Positions 11,213 to 23,922 of a DNA stretch of 64,000 nt are shown here, in pieces (the stretch's first letter is position 1; each line of letters opens with the position of its first letter). The position numbers and the translations under genes were made by a program. The notes below the pieces were generated by a model. It did not search any database, was not told where the DNA came from, and was given only the letters and a program-made list of their open reading frames with translations. Source of the DNA: Panonychus citri (taxonomy: Eukaryota > Arthropoda > Arachnida > Trombidiformes > Tetranychidae); contig NW_026515495.1 of NCBI RefSeq assembly GCF_014898815.1, positions 558,001 through 622,000 of the forward strand, in the 5' to 3' direction.

Positions 11213-13497
11213 ACGAACTTTATTGGTAACAACTACTTTAAACGTGATTGTTAATTTCTCGAATTAACAAAAAGTTCTAATCAACTTGTCACTCAATTGA
11301 CGAAATTAATTCCATAAAGTTTCAAAGTCTCAAGTTGATCGATTAAAATTCTTTCTAATTAATCTAATTACTTAAATCACAAAACTTTGGAGGAAAAAAT
11401 TTTGACCAAAGTCGCAAGTTGATCAATTAGACTTAAAATCAATTAAACACAATTAACTTGATTCCCTATTGAATAGTAAAAGTTAATCAAGAGAAAAAAT
11501 TTCCAACTTATCATGTAAATGAAACATTCTGATAATCAATCAGTTAATTTCCTTTCTCATTCAATTTAATTGTTAACCATGATTGATTTTAGACTAAAGT
11601 AATTAGATGAACAGTCAACATATTTAACTTAAATTGTTATTATCAGTCAATACAATTTACATGAGACTTTTGTTTAATATTGTTAATCTTAAATCTACAT
11701 AATAGACTTTCCAATTTACAAGTATTAACAATTTATTCAATTGTTCACAATTAATTCACAATCAATAGATTTCCTCCTTGTTGATTAATATTAATAGTTT
11801 CTCATAATCTGCTAGTTTATCTGCTATTTATTTAAAATTCAGCTGAACAATTTAATAATAATAATAAATTTCTAAATCAGATTGTTGATTCCATTTAATT
11901 CAATAAAAAACACGAAAAGTTTATAATGAAATAATAGCAATTTGAAATTCGACTTGTAATCAAAATCCAATTGTTAACCTCGAATGATAATTTGATACAT
12001 ACAAAGAGAGATAGAAATTAAATCAAATTTGATTCGATATCATTTACATATGAATTTCAATAGAACAGAAAAAAAAACATGATATAAATGAAATTACGTT
12101 TGGAATAAGAGATTGATATTGATTACTCTTAATTGCGATCACTTGATTATTGTAAGTTCGCTTGATAACACAATGTTAATTGTTGAGAAAAAGAAGAAGA
12201 AAAAAGTTGATCATCTGTCTATTGTATCGATTTTATGATGAAATTTCAAGTAAATTGTTACAATGACAATTAAAAGTAAATCAGAAAGTGAAAAGTTGAT
12301 TGTTTCCACTGGGATTTTGCAAATGTTATTATAATTAAATTAATTGTCATTAGAAAATAATAAATAAACTGAGAGACTCACCACACACCCAAAAGAAACT
12401 GAAGAAAACATTTGCCTCTGTTATCAGAATTTTCCTCCTGTCATCTTAATGAGAACAGATTAAATATGAATTTCTCTCTCCTGTTAACTCAATTCAAAGG
12501 TAACACAGGGTAAGAGATGTGAATGATTCTGAGAGATGATGATGATGAAAAGAGTCAGAGTAATAAATAAAAAAGTCTTCTGCTTGAATCACGCTATCTT
12601 CATTATCTCCATCACTCTCATCATGAGGATGAGTTTTTTTCCCTTATTCCATATTAATACATATCTTTGTGGAAATAATAAAGAAATTACTAATCTATTT
12701 CTCTCTCGAATTGTTCTCGCTAACGTTTTCTTTTGTTTCCTTTGTGAACAATAAATTTTAAGGCGTTTTTATCATGACACTGATTACATTTGAACAGAAC
12801 TGAGCTCATAAAAGAAAAGAGGGAGAGAGAGAGAGAGAAAGAGAGAAAAGAGAAGAGATGAAATAGTGAATGGAACTTTTTTTCTGCTGAGTTTTCACTG
12901 GAAATTCTATTTCATTATTTGGAAAACCATGAGTTCAGGGGAACATGAGGGAACATGGTGACATTCTGGAGATGGAAGGAAAAGAAGAAGAAGAAAAAAA
13001 AATGAGTCAACTAGATTAGGAAGAGAAGAAAACAAAAAGAAAAGAAAAAGTGTAAACAAAAAGTGATTCTAATTCTCAATGAAAAGGATGAATAGTGACA
13101 AGAATTGAGATAATCAATTAATTGAGGAAAGGAAGAGACAATTTTCAATGTAACACTAGAAGAAACAATTAGTTGATACAAGTTATTAGCGATGACAATG
13201 ACCAAAAGAAAGTAATCAACTCTGTATGAGCAAATTATAGACTTTTAATCCAATAATGTACCGAGTATTTAATGATAATGGTCACTAATATATAACTTTT
13301 TCTTTCATCATTGATGGACAAAAGTGAATCAATGTAAACATTAACAATTAACTTTAACAATGGTAATCAAGTCAATTCCAATCATTGTTACAATGTAAAT
13401 TTCCAAACTTTACGATTACCTGATAATTCAAGGGAATCCGAGTTTATTGTTGTTCGAAACTTTTTGTTCCCTCTACGATTACTTTTATAATCCTATT

Positions 13498-13500
<3 letters not shown>
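11213..13500. other. Intergenic, no gene seen
   Basis: AT-rich DNA with a purine-rich section at about 12810-12860 and scattered ATG triplet repeats. The small open frames at 12536-12754 and 13011-13205 have unbiased, Ile/Phe-rich composition and no recognisable motif. Confidence 0.45.

Positions 13501-13528
<28 letters not shown>
13501..13528. repeat. (GA)14 microsatellite
   Basis: An uninterrupted GA dinucleotide run of 28 bp. It sits immediately upstream of the truncated PSMA3 3' copy and may mark its broken edge. Confidence 0.95.
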
Positions 13529-13531
<3 letters not shown>

Positions 13532-13557
13532 TAAATATCCTCATTCATTTGATTAAT

Positions 13558-13765
13558 TACAATTTATTGAAGTCGATGGTTCATTTATAATCCATATAAA
13601 CATCCGAGCTTCGAACATATAATATTTGAAGATCGAAAGAAACTTTTCCGGTCAAGTTAATGGTCAACTAATTGTAACTGTGAAAATCCAATAAACTTTT
13701 CTCAATCAACTAAATGCACATAAATGAAATGATTAAATAATCACCTTTTCTAGTTGATCTATTAT
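13558..13765 (+). pseudogene. Decayed duplicate of the PSMA3 3' end and flank
   Basis: The stretch aligns by eye to the end of PSMA3 and its 3' flank (about 10757-10965). Shared blocks are TTGAAGTC, AATCCATATAAACA, CCGGTCAAGT, ATGGTCAACTAAT and GAAATGATTAAAT, in the same order and spacing, at roughly three-quarters identity. Upstream it runs into AT-rich sequence and the GA repeat, so only the last few codons are represented and the frame is not preserved. It is much older than the exon-2 copy at 10976-11212. Confidence 0.65.
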
Positions 13766-15029
13766 AATGACCGTTGTTATTTTCCTGCCTCCTCATAACA
13801 TGAGACTGTCAATGTCTTGGAATGGACAAATTTACCGTTATCATTTTCACTCTCCTTTACTATCAACATTATAACTGTAAATTCAAGTCAATTAATAGAT
13901 ATTGTTTATTGTTTCCTTTTCTCTTCATATTCCAATTGCTCAATATCATCCCATGGATCTCATGTTGCTCATCTGGTGTATTTATATTTGTTTTACTCGG
14001 TTGGATGAAACATTATTCCAAAGGCAACGTCACCACCAAAAGTTCAATTATAACTTACATGATAAAGTTAAATCGGGTCGATAAAATTGATCAATAACAG
14101 TTACGATTAAATAAAGACAGAAAACTTATTTGACTCTCTAAAGGTAAACATGTTATTGTGAATAGACAAATACACACTCACACACACACAGAATCTGACA
14201 AGAGAAATCGTTACCTTAGAGATGTTGATCATCATTATCATCATGATTCAGATTCATCTTTTCAATGGTATTAATTAAGCAACCGAATCGGAGTTGATTG
14301 AATCTCGTTTCAGCTCATCTTTCATGATTGATTGATATCCAACAACGATTATCATTCTTGGTGTGATGGGTTTCATTTTTTTTCCTTCTTATAATTTCTT
14401 ATAACAGGTAATCCATTTGGTATCATTAATACCGTTACTTTTATCTCAATTCCGAGTTCAGTTCATTGTAGTAGAAGAAAATTTCATGGAGAGAGCATGA
14501 GAGAGAATAAAGATCTTTGCTACTCTCTCTTTCTTTTTTTTGTTCGCCTTTTCTTTCATAATATTATTACAACTTTTCGAGGAAATCAAATCATTTTAAA
14601 TGAAAGGAAGAAAATTCATTGAAAATAATTCGATTGAATAACATTATTATTATCACTATTTTCACCTAGAAAAAGGCAGAATAATCAAGAATCGAAATGA
14701 TACTCGTAGTGAGTAGCATTTGTAATGAGACCTTTGAGGTTTAACTTTAAAAAATAGAAACTCGAAAATGTTTCGACTTTTTTTCTCTCATTTATATCAA
14801 TTTGTCAATGGAATTGCTTCTTGATTGAGATTATTGACAATCCATGAATTCAAGGTTTTCTCCTTTTCAATCTCCTTCAACATGGCTGGATAATAGATCA
14901 ACAATAGAGAAGCAAAAATTGAGCCATTTCTCCTTCTTTTGATATCACAATTAAGCGAAAAAATAACAGAAAGAAAAAAAAGTTGCAGAAATCAATCGAT
15001 CATTAAGATCTGAAACAAAGAACACAAAA

Positions 15030-15072
<43 letters not shown>

Positions 15073-15620
15073 ATCAATATCTATGGAGAAAGATAATTAC
15101 CATAAATAAGGTGAAGCTCGAGTTTAGAATCATTGAAACAATGGTTTAGTTGCGTGAGTTTCATCAATACGATAAACGATGAGAACGATGGTAATAATAT
15201 AATCTAATGATAGTCGAGAATGAAAAATCTATGGATCGATAATTTTTCACTGATTAAACAATCAACCAGAGTGGGGGTGGTGGTGGGAAGAAGATAATAT
15301 AATATATAATTCACTAGAATAATAACAGTTTCGTATGAAAGTTTTTACCGTTAAGAGTTAACTTTGATTAAGTTGATTAAAAGTATAAAGCTAATTAGTG
15401 ATTGGGTGGATATAAACAATAGAAAGTGTGAGAAATTGTCTTATAACCATTAAAATACTCAACAGAAACTTTTCCTTTATCGTTTATAGTTTGATAATTA
15501 ATTGATTATCGTAAGTGAGTTAATCATATTCAAAAAAGAAACAGACAAAAGGAACAAGATAAAAGCTAAATAAGAACATCAATCTTTGTGATTATTTGAT
15601 TATCTCTCTAATCAAACAAG
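13766..15620. other. Upstream region of the receptor-like gene
   Basis: Mostly AT-rich DNA with a CA run near 14175 and a 36-bp GA run (15033-15068). At 13817-14097 all three plus frames stay open for 60-90 codons and encode hydrophobic residues. No splice-consistent or family-like sequence was found, so a gene there is not supported. Confidence 0.4.
15033..15068. repeat. (GA)18 microsatellite
   Basis: A perfect GA run about 550 bp upstream of the receptor-like gene. A GAGA-factor-type binding role is possible but not shown. Confidence 0.95.
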
Positions 15621-16866
15621 ATGGCGGAATCACTTTCATCGGATGAGAAGATAAATATTGAGACAACAGTTAAACCTTTTGCTTTATTTTCACTTAATTT
15701 TGATGATTACAACATTGAGAAGCGAAAACAATCAAGTGGATTAACCAAATTATACCATAAAGTGATTAAAACCTTGATATTATCCCTTCTGGTTCGAAGT
15801 ATCTTCGTCCTTTGGTACGAAGATGATTATGTTCAATTACTTCTTGGTTACAGTTATAAAACTTTTCCGTATCTCCATTGGGTTATCATATTTTATTTGA
15901 TCTACACTTACGCTGTCCTTCATGTTGGAGCTCGATGCTGTCACACTAATCTCTATAATCTTGAATTCGTTGAAATATTTAAGGTAATTGTACAAGTTTA
16001 TCTGCCATAAATTAACCACAATTAAACCCGAAATTAGCTCAACCATTATTCTGGTTTAACTGTTGACCATTAGGATGATTTTCAAGTCAATAATTAATGT
16101 TTTTCCCTTTATATCACTTTGATTGCCTGTTAACGTTAATTTTTAGCTTCTTAATGGAACCAAATTACCACAAGAACTTGGAACCAACATTAAAGTTGTT
16201 GAATCTCTGGCTCGTTACTCTCATTCCAAAATGGCTACTTGTCGTTATGTTATCGGTGTTCGAACTGTTATTGGTTCAGTCGTTTTCGCATCAATCTATC
16301 TTGATGATTCACCTCTCATGAAACCAGGAACATTTCAAGAAATTGATATTCATTCAGTTGCTTGGGCAGTTTTATTAACCTTTTTCGTATTCATTTGCTC
16401 GGGTATCATTTATGTGACCATAAATCTATTCGATATTCTTGGTTATTATTTTCAACTTCGATTTCATAAAGTTAATCAAGATATCGAAAGTATAATCACT
16501 GCTCGAGAATCACCCGTTTCAAATGTTAAAGTAATCGAATTGATGAAACAAATATTAATCGAACACGATTCTTTATGCTGGAAATTAGATCATTACAATC
16601 GCTATTGGTGTCTAATTGTTATGATCACTTTTTTCGTACAACCGACAATCTTTGTCTACACCATGTACGAAATTTGCTTCATGTACCAACCCTGGAGTGC
16701 GATGATCCTACTCTGGGCTCTTAACCTCGAATCGGCTTATATATTTACTCGAATGTTCCTAATCGGTGTTTCTTTATCAGACGAAATTCATCATGTTTAC
16801 TTACGAGCTGTTCGAGCTTCTTTCGCCAAATATCCATTGGATCTTAGACTTCAGGTAAAACTCTTA

Positions 16867-16918
<52 letters not shown>

Positions 16919-18591
16919 AATATTAATAACTGGGAACATGGACAATAGATTAGTTGGAGAAACTTTGATTAGATCATGAAAAAGTTCCAATATATAACTT
17001 GGAACATTTCATTTCGCTTTTATTTTTTATTAAAAGAAGAGGAAAAAAAATCAGCGACCATTTTTCATAACTTTCTTACTTTTTTTTTCTCTTCTCCTTT
17101 TTTCTCTGTTTCATCATTCATGATAAATGAAGACTGATGAACTTTAGCTCCATTGAAACCATTTAATCTGTCGATTCTCATTTCGAAAACGATGTCGTAA
17201 AAATTTCTTATAACATTTTATCGTATTTCTAATGTTCTATCGATTTTAGACTTTACTTGAAATAGACTTTCACTTATGAGTTTATATTTTATCCATTGTC
17301 ATAATCCTAGAATGAAAATATTCTGTGGTCATAAAAATCTATTTCTAGAACTAAATCATCTCTCTCACAAGCTGAAAGAGAAAAAGAAGAAAAGTTCTTA
17401 CTACTACCATCTAATATCAGATTCTCTTTCATTCATCCATTTTCTCTCTCCATCTACAACTGATTATCTATTCTCTCTCTATCTCTTCATACAGATTCGA
17501 ATATTTATCCAAAGGATATCCGGAGCCACCATAGGCTTCTATTGTTATGATTTGTTTGGATTAAGTCGACATTCTTTCTACCATGTAAGTAATAAATTCA
17601 ATTTAACATGAGCCAAACCGATGAACATGATGAAAAGAAAAGTAACAAAATTGAGAATCGTAAACGATTATATAACCAATTATCAAGTTTCCATTACGAT
17701 TTTATATCCCAAGTAATTTAAGAATAGGAAATGACGATAATTTTTACTTGTTCAAAATTCTGATTAATCAGATTTCCTTTTGATTTCGTAAACTCGAGCA
17801 TTGAGAAACTTTTTTGCATTTTTCTCTCTCTCTCGATGGATTAACTTGATTGTATTAATATTAATATGAATATTATCATCTCTAGTTGATGATGAAACTG
17901 CTAACGAAGCAATTTTCTCCCTCTCCCTCTCTCTCTCCCTTGTTATCAGAAGGAGGGAGAAAAAAGTTCATGGAGAAGTTTTCATTAAAATGCTAACTGG
18001 GAACTTGAACAATCCAAGTGAAAAATTGATAATATTCACAATATTTATACTTTCATTGTCTAAAAATAATTCAAACAACCAAATTGAGTTTCATGGAAGC
18101 TCACGGAAAATATCATTACTAATCTAATTAATTCTCAAGGTTCTCAGCTAATTTATCCACTTTTCCATACAGAATACATGGTGTAAATCTCTCGGTCAAT
18201 AGTTTATCCTGAATTTATCAGAATTTATCGTACGGAAAATGAATATTGTTACACTTTTCCTTTCACATTTCATATGAATGAAGATAAATTGATTAATTAA
18301 AAATAATAATTTCCCAATTCTCTAATGATTATCGGTTGATTTAAGAGGCACAATTGATAATAATAACTTTTACATGATCCAAGTGACGTTTAAATCTCTT
18401 GCTAATTGTTGAAATTAATTAATTTGTCTATTGTTTTTGCTTTTCTTTCACAACAATTGAAGGCATTGGTTCATATGGGACAGAACTTTTTCCTCATCAT
18501 CGATTTCGTTGTCTCACAAAAACAAGCACGAGAACAAATCGCCCTCGAAAGAGCCGCTCGAGCCGCCGCTTTGGGCAATATGGCCGGTTAG
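15621..18591 (+). CDS. Gustatory-receptor-like membrane protein (join 15621..15983, 16147..16854, 17495..17584, 18463..18591)
   Basis: Four exons, all in phase 0, give 429 aa. Donors are AAG|GTAAT, CAG|GTAAA and CAT|GTAAGT; acceptors are TTTTTAG, ATACAG and TTGAAG. Hydrophobic segments lie near residues 47-66, 83-103, 153-172, 192-217, 273-294, 299-323, 360-378 and 386-405, so seven or eight membrane spans. The size, the lack of a signal peptide and the short last exons carrying the final span (GFYCYDLFGLSRHSF, then GQNFFLIIDFV) resemble arthropod gustatory receptors of the 7tm_7 family. Those are ligand-gated cation channels in chemosensory neurons. The usual TYhhhhhQF signature is not exact (HMGQNFFLIIDF instead), so the assignment is tentative. 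The last intron is about 880 bp. The alanine-rich C-terminus (RAARAAALGNMAG) is unusual. The start was chosen as the first ATG in the open exon. Confidence 0.65.
16869..16914. repeat. (CT)23 microsatellite just after a splice donor
   Basis: A 46-bp CT run begins 14 bp after the exon 2 donor of the receptor-like gene, inside intron 2. In the transcript it is a long pyrimidine tract next to a 5' splice site. Confidence 0.95.
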
Positions 18592-20006
18592 AGCTCGATT
18601 GACCTTCTAGACGACCTTAAAACCACAATCATAACGCTGAATGTACATTATATTTATTGAGGTTCCTTAATTATTACAAAATTAATCCATTATCCGGAAG
18701 ATGAGGAAAAAAAAAATATTCATTGTAAATAATTGATAAAGTTAATTATTGAGAAATCAACTCAACTATTATCATTACATTAACTGAACCCACAATCAAC
18801 CTAATCCCCTTCCAACAATTAACTTAATTAATAATCCATTTTGATTGACAGCACTTACCTTTTCTATTGTTAAAGAAATTTCATTCATTAATCTTAATTC
18901 ATTGGAAAACTATTACAAACAGACAATTAACTAATTGATTGTTCAATCTATTAAATCAATCATAACTTTACTCTTTCTCTCCCAATGCTATTAACACACA
19001 ACAATCAATTAATTGTTGTGTAGCCATTATAATTATTGTTGTCCAATCAAAAGAAACTCAAGATTAAATCATATTAATATTATCAATTTACTCTCTCAAA
19101 GAATAATAATAATAAAGTTCTGAGGAAAAAAGAAACTCGAAAACAATCAACTCGAATTGTATTTATACATAATCCAAGCCAGAGATTAAAATTAATCCGC
19201 GAATTTGAAATAATTGTTATTGAAAGACAAGAGAATTTATTAATTTAAATCATCGGCCTTTACTTGTTACCAACCCCCCGTTTATATTTGTAAATCTATT
19301 TACAATAGTTCGTGAAGTATTTAATGACCTTAGTACCAATGGTTCGGGTAGAAAGGATCAGCAAAAAAAACACCTCAATGTGTGAAAACGACACATCAAA
19401 GGAACACAATTGTTTCTTTAGGTATCATAAGTATTATTACAATTTTTTAGTTTAAATTTTTATTTTTGTCCAAATTTAGAACTTTTTTGTTTACGTATTC
19501 GACAAATTTTCTCAGTCCATTCCAATTGGAAATATATTCAGATGATGGTGACAATTATTTCCCATTTGTTTGTCAACATTTTTCGCATAATGTGTCAATC
19601 GATTTACTCTTTTCTTTTTAATTTTTCTTCCTTATTCCTCTTTCTGATATTTTTTTCCTTCCATGTCAATTGATATTCATGTAAATCAGTGATGATCATG
19701 AATTAGAAAAAAAAACAATTTCCATGTCATTTGATTGTTGATTTTAACATTCGCTTGATTGATAATATTATTAAGTATTAGTAGAAACGAAAAAGTTTCC
19801 AATTGAAAATCAATCCAAAAATTGATGATGACAATTCCTATTGACTTGAGTAATTAGATAGGAAATTAAGTTAGAATTGAGTTGAAAAAGAATCCAGTTA
19901 ATTGTGAATATAACATCATAAGAATCAATTGATTGGTCTTTTTTCATCATCATCATCATCTGATGATCTCGCATTTCGCATTGTTGTTTGTTGATAGTTG
20001 TTGACA

Positions 20007-20039
<33 letters not shown>

Positions 20040-23000
20040 TGTTTATCGGTGTTGTTGATGTTGATTGTAGAGTGGGTGGCAAAAGGAGTAAATAATATAA
20101 ATCAAGTTTTAAGCCAAAAATGTCACACACAAGAAAAAATTGTAATTATTGTAAAATATTAATTTTGTTGCTCAAATAATCATAATTAGGTTAAGAATGA
20201 TAATGATAATAATAATAATCATAATAATAAGACAATAATAATCATAATAATTAGAGATTGAAGATAATGATATAAGTAAATTGTAAGTGCTGTTAACAAA
20301 TTGTTTTGTTTTTTGTGGTTTTTTTTGGGTTAATTTAGTTTTGGGTTAAGTTAAAAAGTAGAATGAAGCAAAATTGTTGTATGGAAGAAGCAAAATAATC
20401 AAGAATATAATTAAATTACGTTGTAAAGTATAATCATAATCGTGATGAGATGTTGATGTTTTTTTATGAGATATTTTTACTCTTTTGTTGTTGTTGTTTG
20501 TTGTTTGTTTGTCAATGGGAATTAAGATGAAGCCTAATTGTATTAACCATTAGATGACAATGATGTTGTGATGAAATTCAATAGATGATCAATAGGCGAT
20601 GTTGTTTTCGATGATGATGATTTATAATTGAATGAAGAGAGAAAAACATCTTAATATCATTTTTTTTCGTATTGATGGAGAAAAACTTTGAATTATTAGA
20701 AGATGAAGATGAAGATGATGATGGAGAAAAAGTGAAATATTCACTATTTTTACTTATTATTATTATTATTTTCGTTCATCTTCCTTGGTTATCATCATTA
20801 TCTTCATCTTTATCTTCATCTCTGATATTTTCTCCATGGTTTCGGTTGTATAATAGTGTAATTACAATCTAAATGATGATCAGAATTTTATTATTATTCC
20901 ATTTTGATTATCATTCTGTTGTCAATTAATGAGTTAATTCTGAGGGTGGGAAGTTTTCATGAGAACAAAAAAGAAACCATGTAACATGTATTACATATCA
21001 ATATGATATCTGATGAAAATATAGTTTTATATATTATCAGTTGAATTTCCTATCAATTGATTTGCTGATTAATTGCATTAATTTTATAAAACAATTTTTG
21101 GTGAACATTTAATTGTTGCTTGGTGTTAATCAACCGGTAACACGTTCGGTAATTCAATTGAGCCAATATTTCATGAGGAAGAAAATATGAAAGAAAAAAA
21201 AAGACAGAGAAAAAGAAAGAGAAGAAAAGAAAGGGCAATAAGAAAAAGGGAAGATTCTTCTTATAGAATGATAAAAGATACAAAAATCTTCATCTTGGCC
21301 CCCAACAATTAAGATAATTAATCAACTCATCATAATAATAATAATCGATTTGTTTTCACATTGAAAAGTTTTGAATATAATAATAATAATAATAGTTGAA
21401 AGTTTCCATTCATTTGTAAATATAATTAGTAAATAAGTGATCATAATTAAAGTTTAAAGACAAATTAAAGACAAATTGATAATGGTTATGATTAAATGAT
21501 GAAAAAAACAAATAATTAAGGGTTTACATTGTTAATTATATAATAATAATAATTAGTTTTGTTGAAATAGCCACTCAAATATCAATAATAATATAATCAT
21601 AACATTAGGTGGGAAATTTGAATTGATTGAAAAGCAAACATTTTATCATGATGGTTATTGAAAGGTTTTGTTTTTTCAGGGTGAAAGTGATCAGATAATA
21701 ATGATAATAAAATGTAATCATAATAATGTTCATGGTAATCATGATGTCGATGATTCGAACGGAATGAAAAACGTAAAGGACTAGAATTAAATTAAAGGAG
21801 AAAATAATGAAACTTTATGTTCGATATTTTTCTTCTTCATCTTCGAATGTTAAAGAGAAAAGTAAGAAAAGAATTTTTGGTTTTTTTTCTATTTTTTTTT
21901 GTCGACAAGAAAAAAGAAAGAGAGACACAAAATCTTATATAATATTATCTGATATTCGAAACAGAAAATAAATAGATGAGCATGAGGAGGGTAGAAGATG
22001 AAGAGAAAAAAAAGGATGAGGATGAGAAGGAGAAGAATAATGAAAATGATGAAAAGTAAAAGGAGAATGGAAATTTTTCCGTTTTTTCGTTGAGTTTGTG
22101 TAGAAGATAAAAAGAGAGAGAGATGCACTCAAAATCAATCGAAATCGATTAATCGATAAAATGGAAAAGATTATTTAAGAGTCAGGAGAGAGAGAGAGAG
22201 AGAACGAGAGAGAACGAGAGAGAGAGAAGGATGAAGAAGATGAGGATGATTGGAAACGGAATGTTAAGAATAACAAAAAACAAAAGAAACATGAAAACGA
22301 TTCAATTGAATTTTCTGTGTATTCTCAGAACTTTCTGAGTTTTTTTTTGTTTCTTCTTCTGTCCAATTCTGTCAATTGTTAGATGATCATCTTTTGTTAT
22401 CATTGTTGTTTAATAAAAAATAAGGTTTCATCAGCAATTGATTATAATAAATTAATGGTTAATCAATAAATTGCTCATTTCCATTGTGATTGTTGTTGTT
22501 GTTGTAACAATATCTTCATGAATCAAGAGCAATTTTTAGATTGTAATTGATTTGTAACTAAGGAGATTTGAAGATGATGATGAAGATGAAAACAGAAAAT
22601 AACAGTAAGAGTAGGAAGATGATGATGATAATGATGATGATGATGATGTAAGAAAATCACCATAATTGACATTTATCATGAATTCAATTGAAACTAAACT
22701 GAATTAAATCATAATGACAAATATTGATCATTGAGAATAACTTTTTGACTTATTATCAAAATCTAATTTCAATTTGTAGCATTTCATTATCATGATTTAA
22801 ATCAGTTGATTAGCACCTTTCTCTCAATTATCTTATTGCTACAATTTAACAATTATCCTTAATTAGTTGGGTTAACTGTTCATCTTTCCCTCTGATTTTA
22901 ATCTTAGTAATCAGCTGAAAACATTGAATCAAATGATGAATACGTTTTGTTGATTGAACAAATTTGCTAATAACTAATTAGCTAAATTGTATCAACCCTC

Positions 23001-23922
23001 TCATAGTAAGTGAATTTACTGATTAATCTGATTTGTTGTTGATTAAAAAACAAGCTTCTTGATTCAAATGAGATAATGAAAACAAACCCAAGATTTAACA
23101 TTTGATTTAATTTCACCATTAATCAGAGATGTAAATTGGTTCAATTAACCTAAATGATTGCAAGTTAATTAAGGACATTTGATTGACTAGATTTGATCTT
23201 AATTGTAACAATTGATCCAAGACTCATATCAGTTAGTTAATCATCAATATAAAAGATGAGAGCGTAGCAACAATTAAATAAAAAACAAAACGTAAATCAA
23301 GTAAATTGTTTAAAACAATCAACAAGTTCGCCATTAACATTAGCAATTAAATTGCCAAATTAAATCACTTGATTTAGTTACACTTGAAAAAGCAAACAGG
23401 AAATTTAAAAATTTCACTCAAATGGTCACTCTGGTCAATATGAATTCTGATGATTTTCAATTGAAATTAAATTCCCATTGATGATCAAATATCAACCGGA
23501 AGATGATGATGATCAAATTTGGAAATTGTTTCAAGTGTAACTAATTTACTGAATAGAATTCGTTGTATTTAAATGATTATGCAAATGACGAGAAGGCTTA
23601 GAACTTGATTTACGTTTTCTTTTTCAAATTTTCTCTCTCAAATGTTGATTCTATCATCATCATTATCATCATCATCATCATCTTTACCCTGAGATCTTCT
23701 GGCGATTCAGTTTCCATCTCAACATTTCATCATCTTCCTCTGAATCTCCATCACTTTTTCTTGATGTTGTTATATTAATTTTCGTTTCCTATTATTGTTA
23801 TTATATAAAAAATTGAGTTTCTTTTTTCTTCTCTTTTCTATTTTTTGTTTGAATCATTTCCTTTTCCTTTATCTTACTTGTTATTTGTTAACCATCACGA
23901 ATCTCCTAATTTATACGTAGAC
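18592..23922. other. Spacer, probably including the ELAV 3' UTR
   Basis: No protein gene is supported. The minus strand downstream of the ELAV stop (23923) is rich in UUAUUAUU-like and U-rich sequence (for example 20180-20260, 21535-21560). ELAV-family mRNAs often have long AU-rich 3' UTRs, so part of this stretch is plausibly that UTR. A CAA/CAG-rich minus-strand frame at 19810-20130 encodes a short Gln/His run but starts without an ATG and is not convincing. GA runs occur near 22180-22230. Confidence 0.4.

Noticed and set aside
13817..14097. Three overlapping hydrophobic frames
   Set aside because: All three frames are open at once, which points to a local lack of stops and not to selection on one frame.
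19810..20130. Minus-strand frame with a Gln/His run
   Set aside because: It starts from a GTG codon, the run comes from a CAA/TTG-type simple repeat, and no family or splice support exists.
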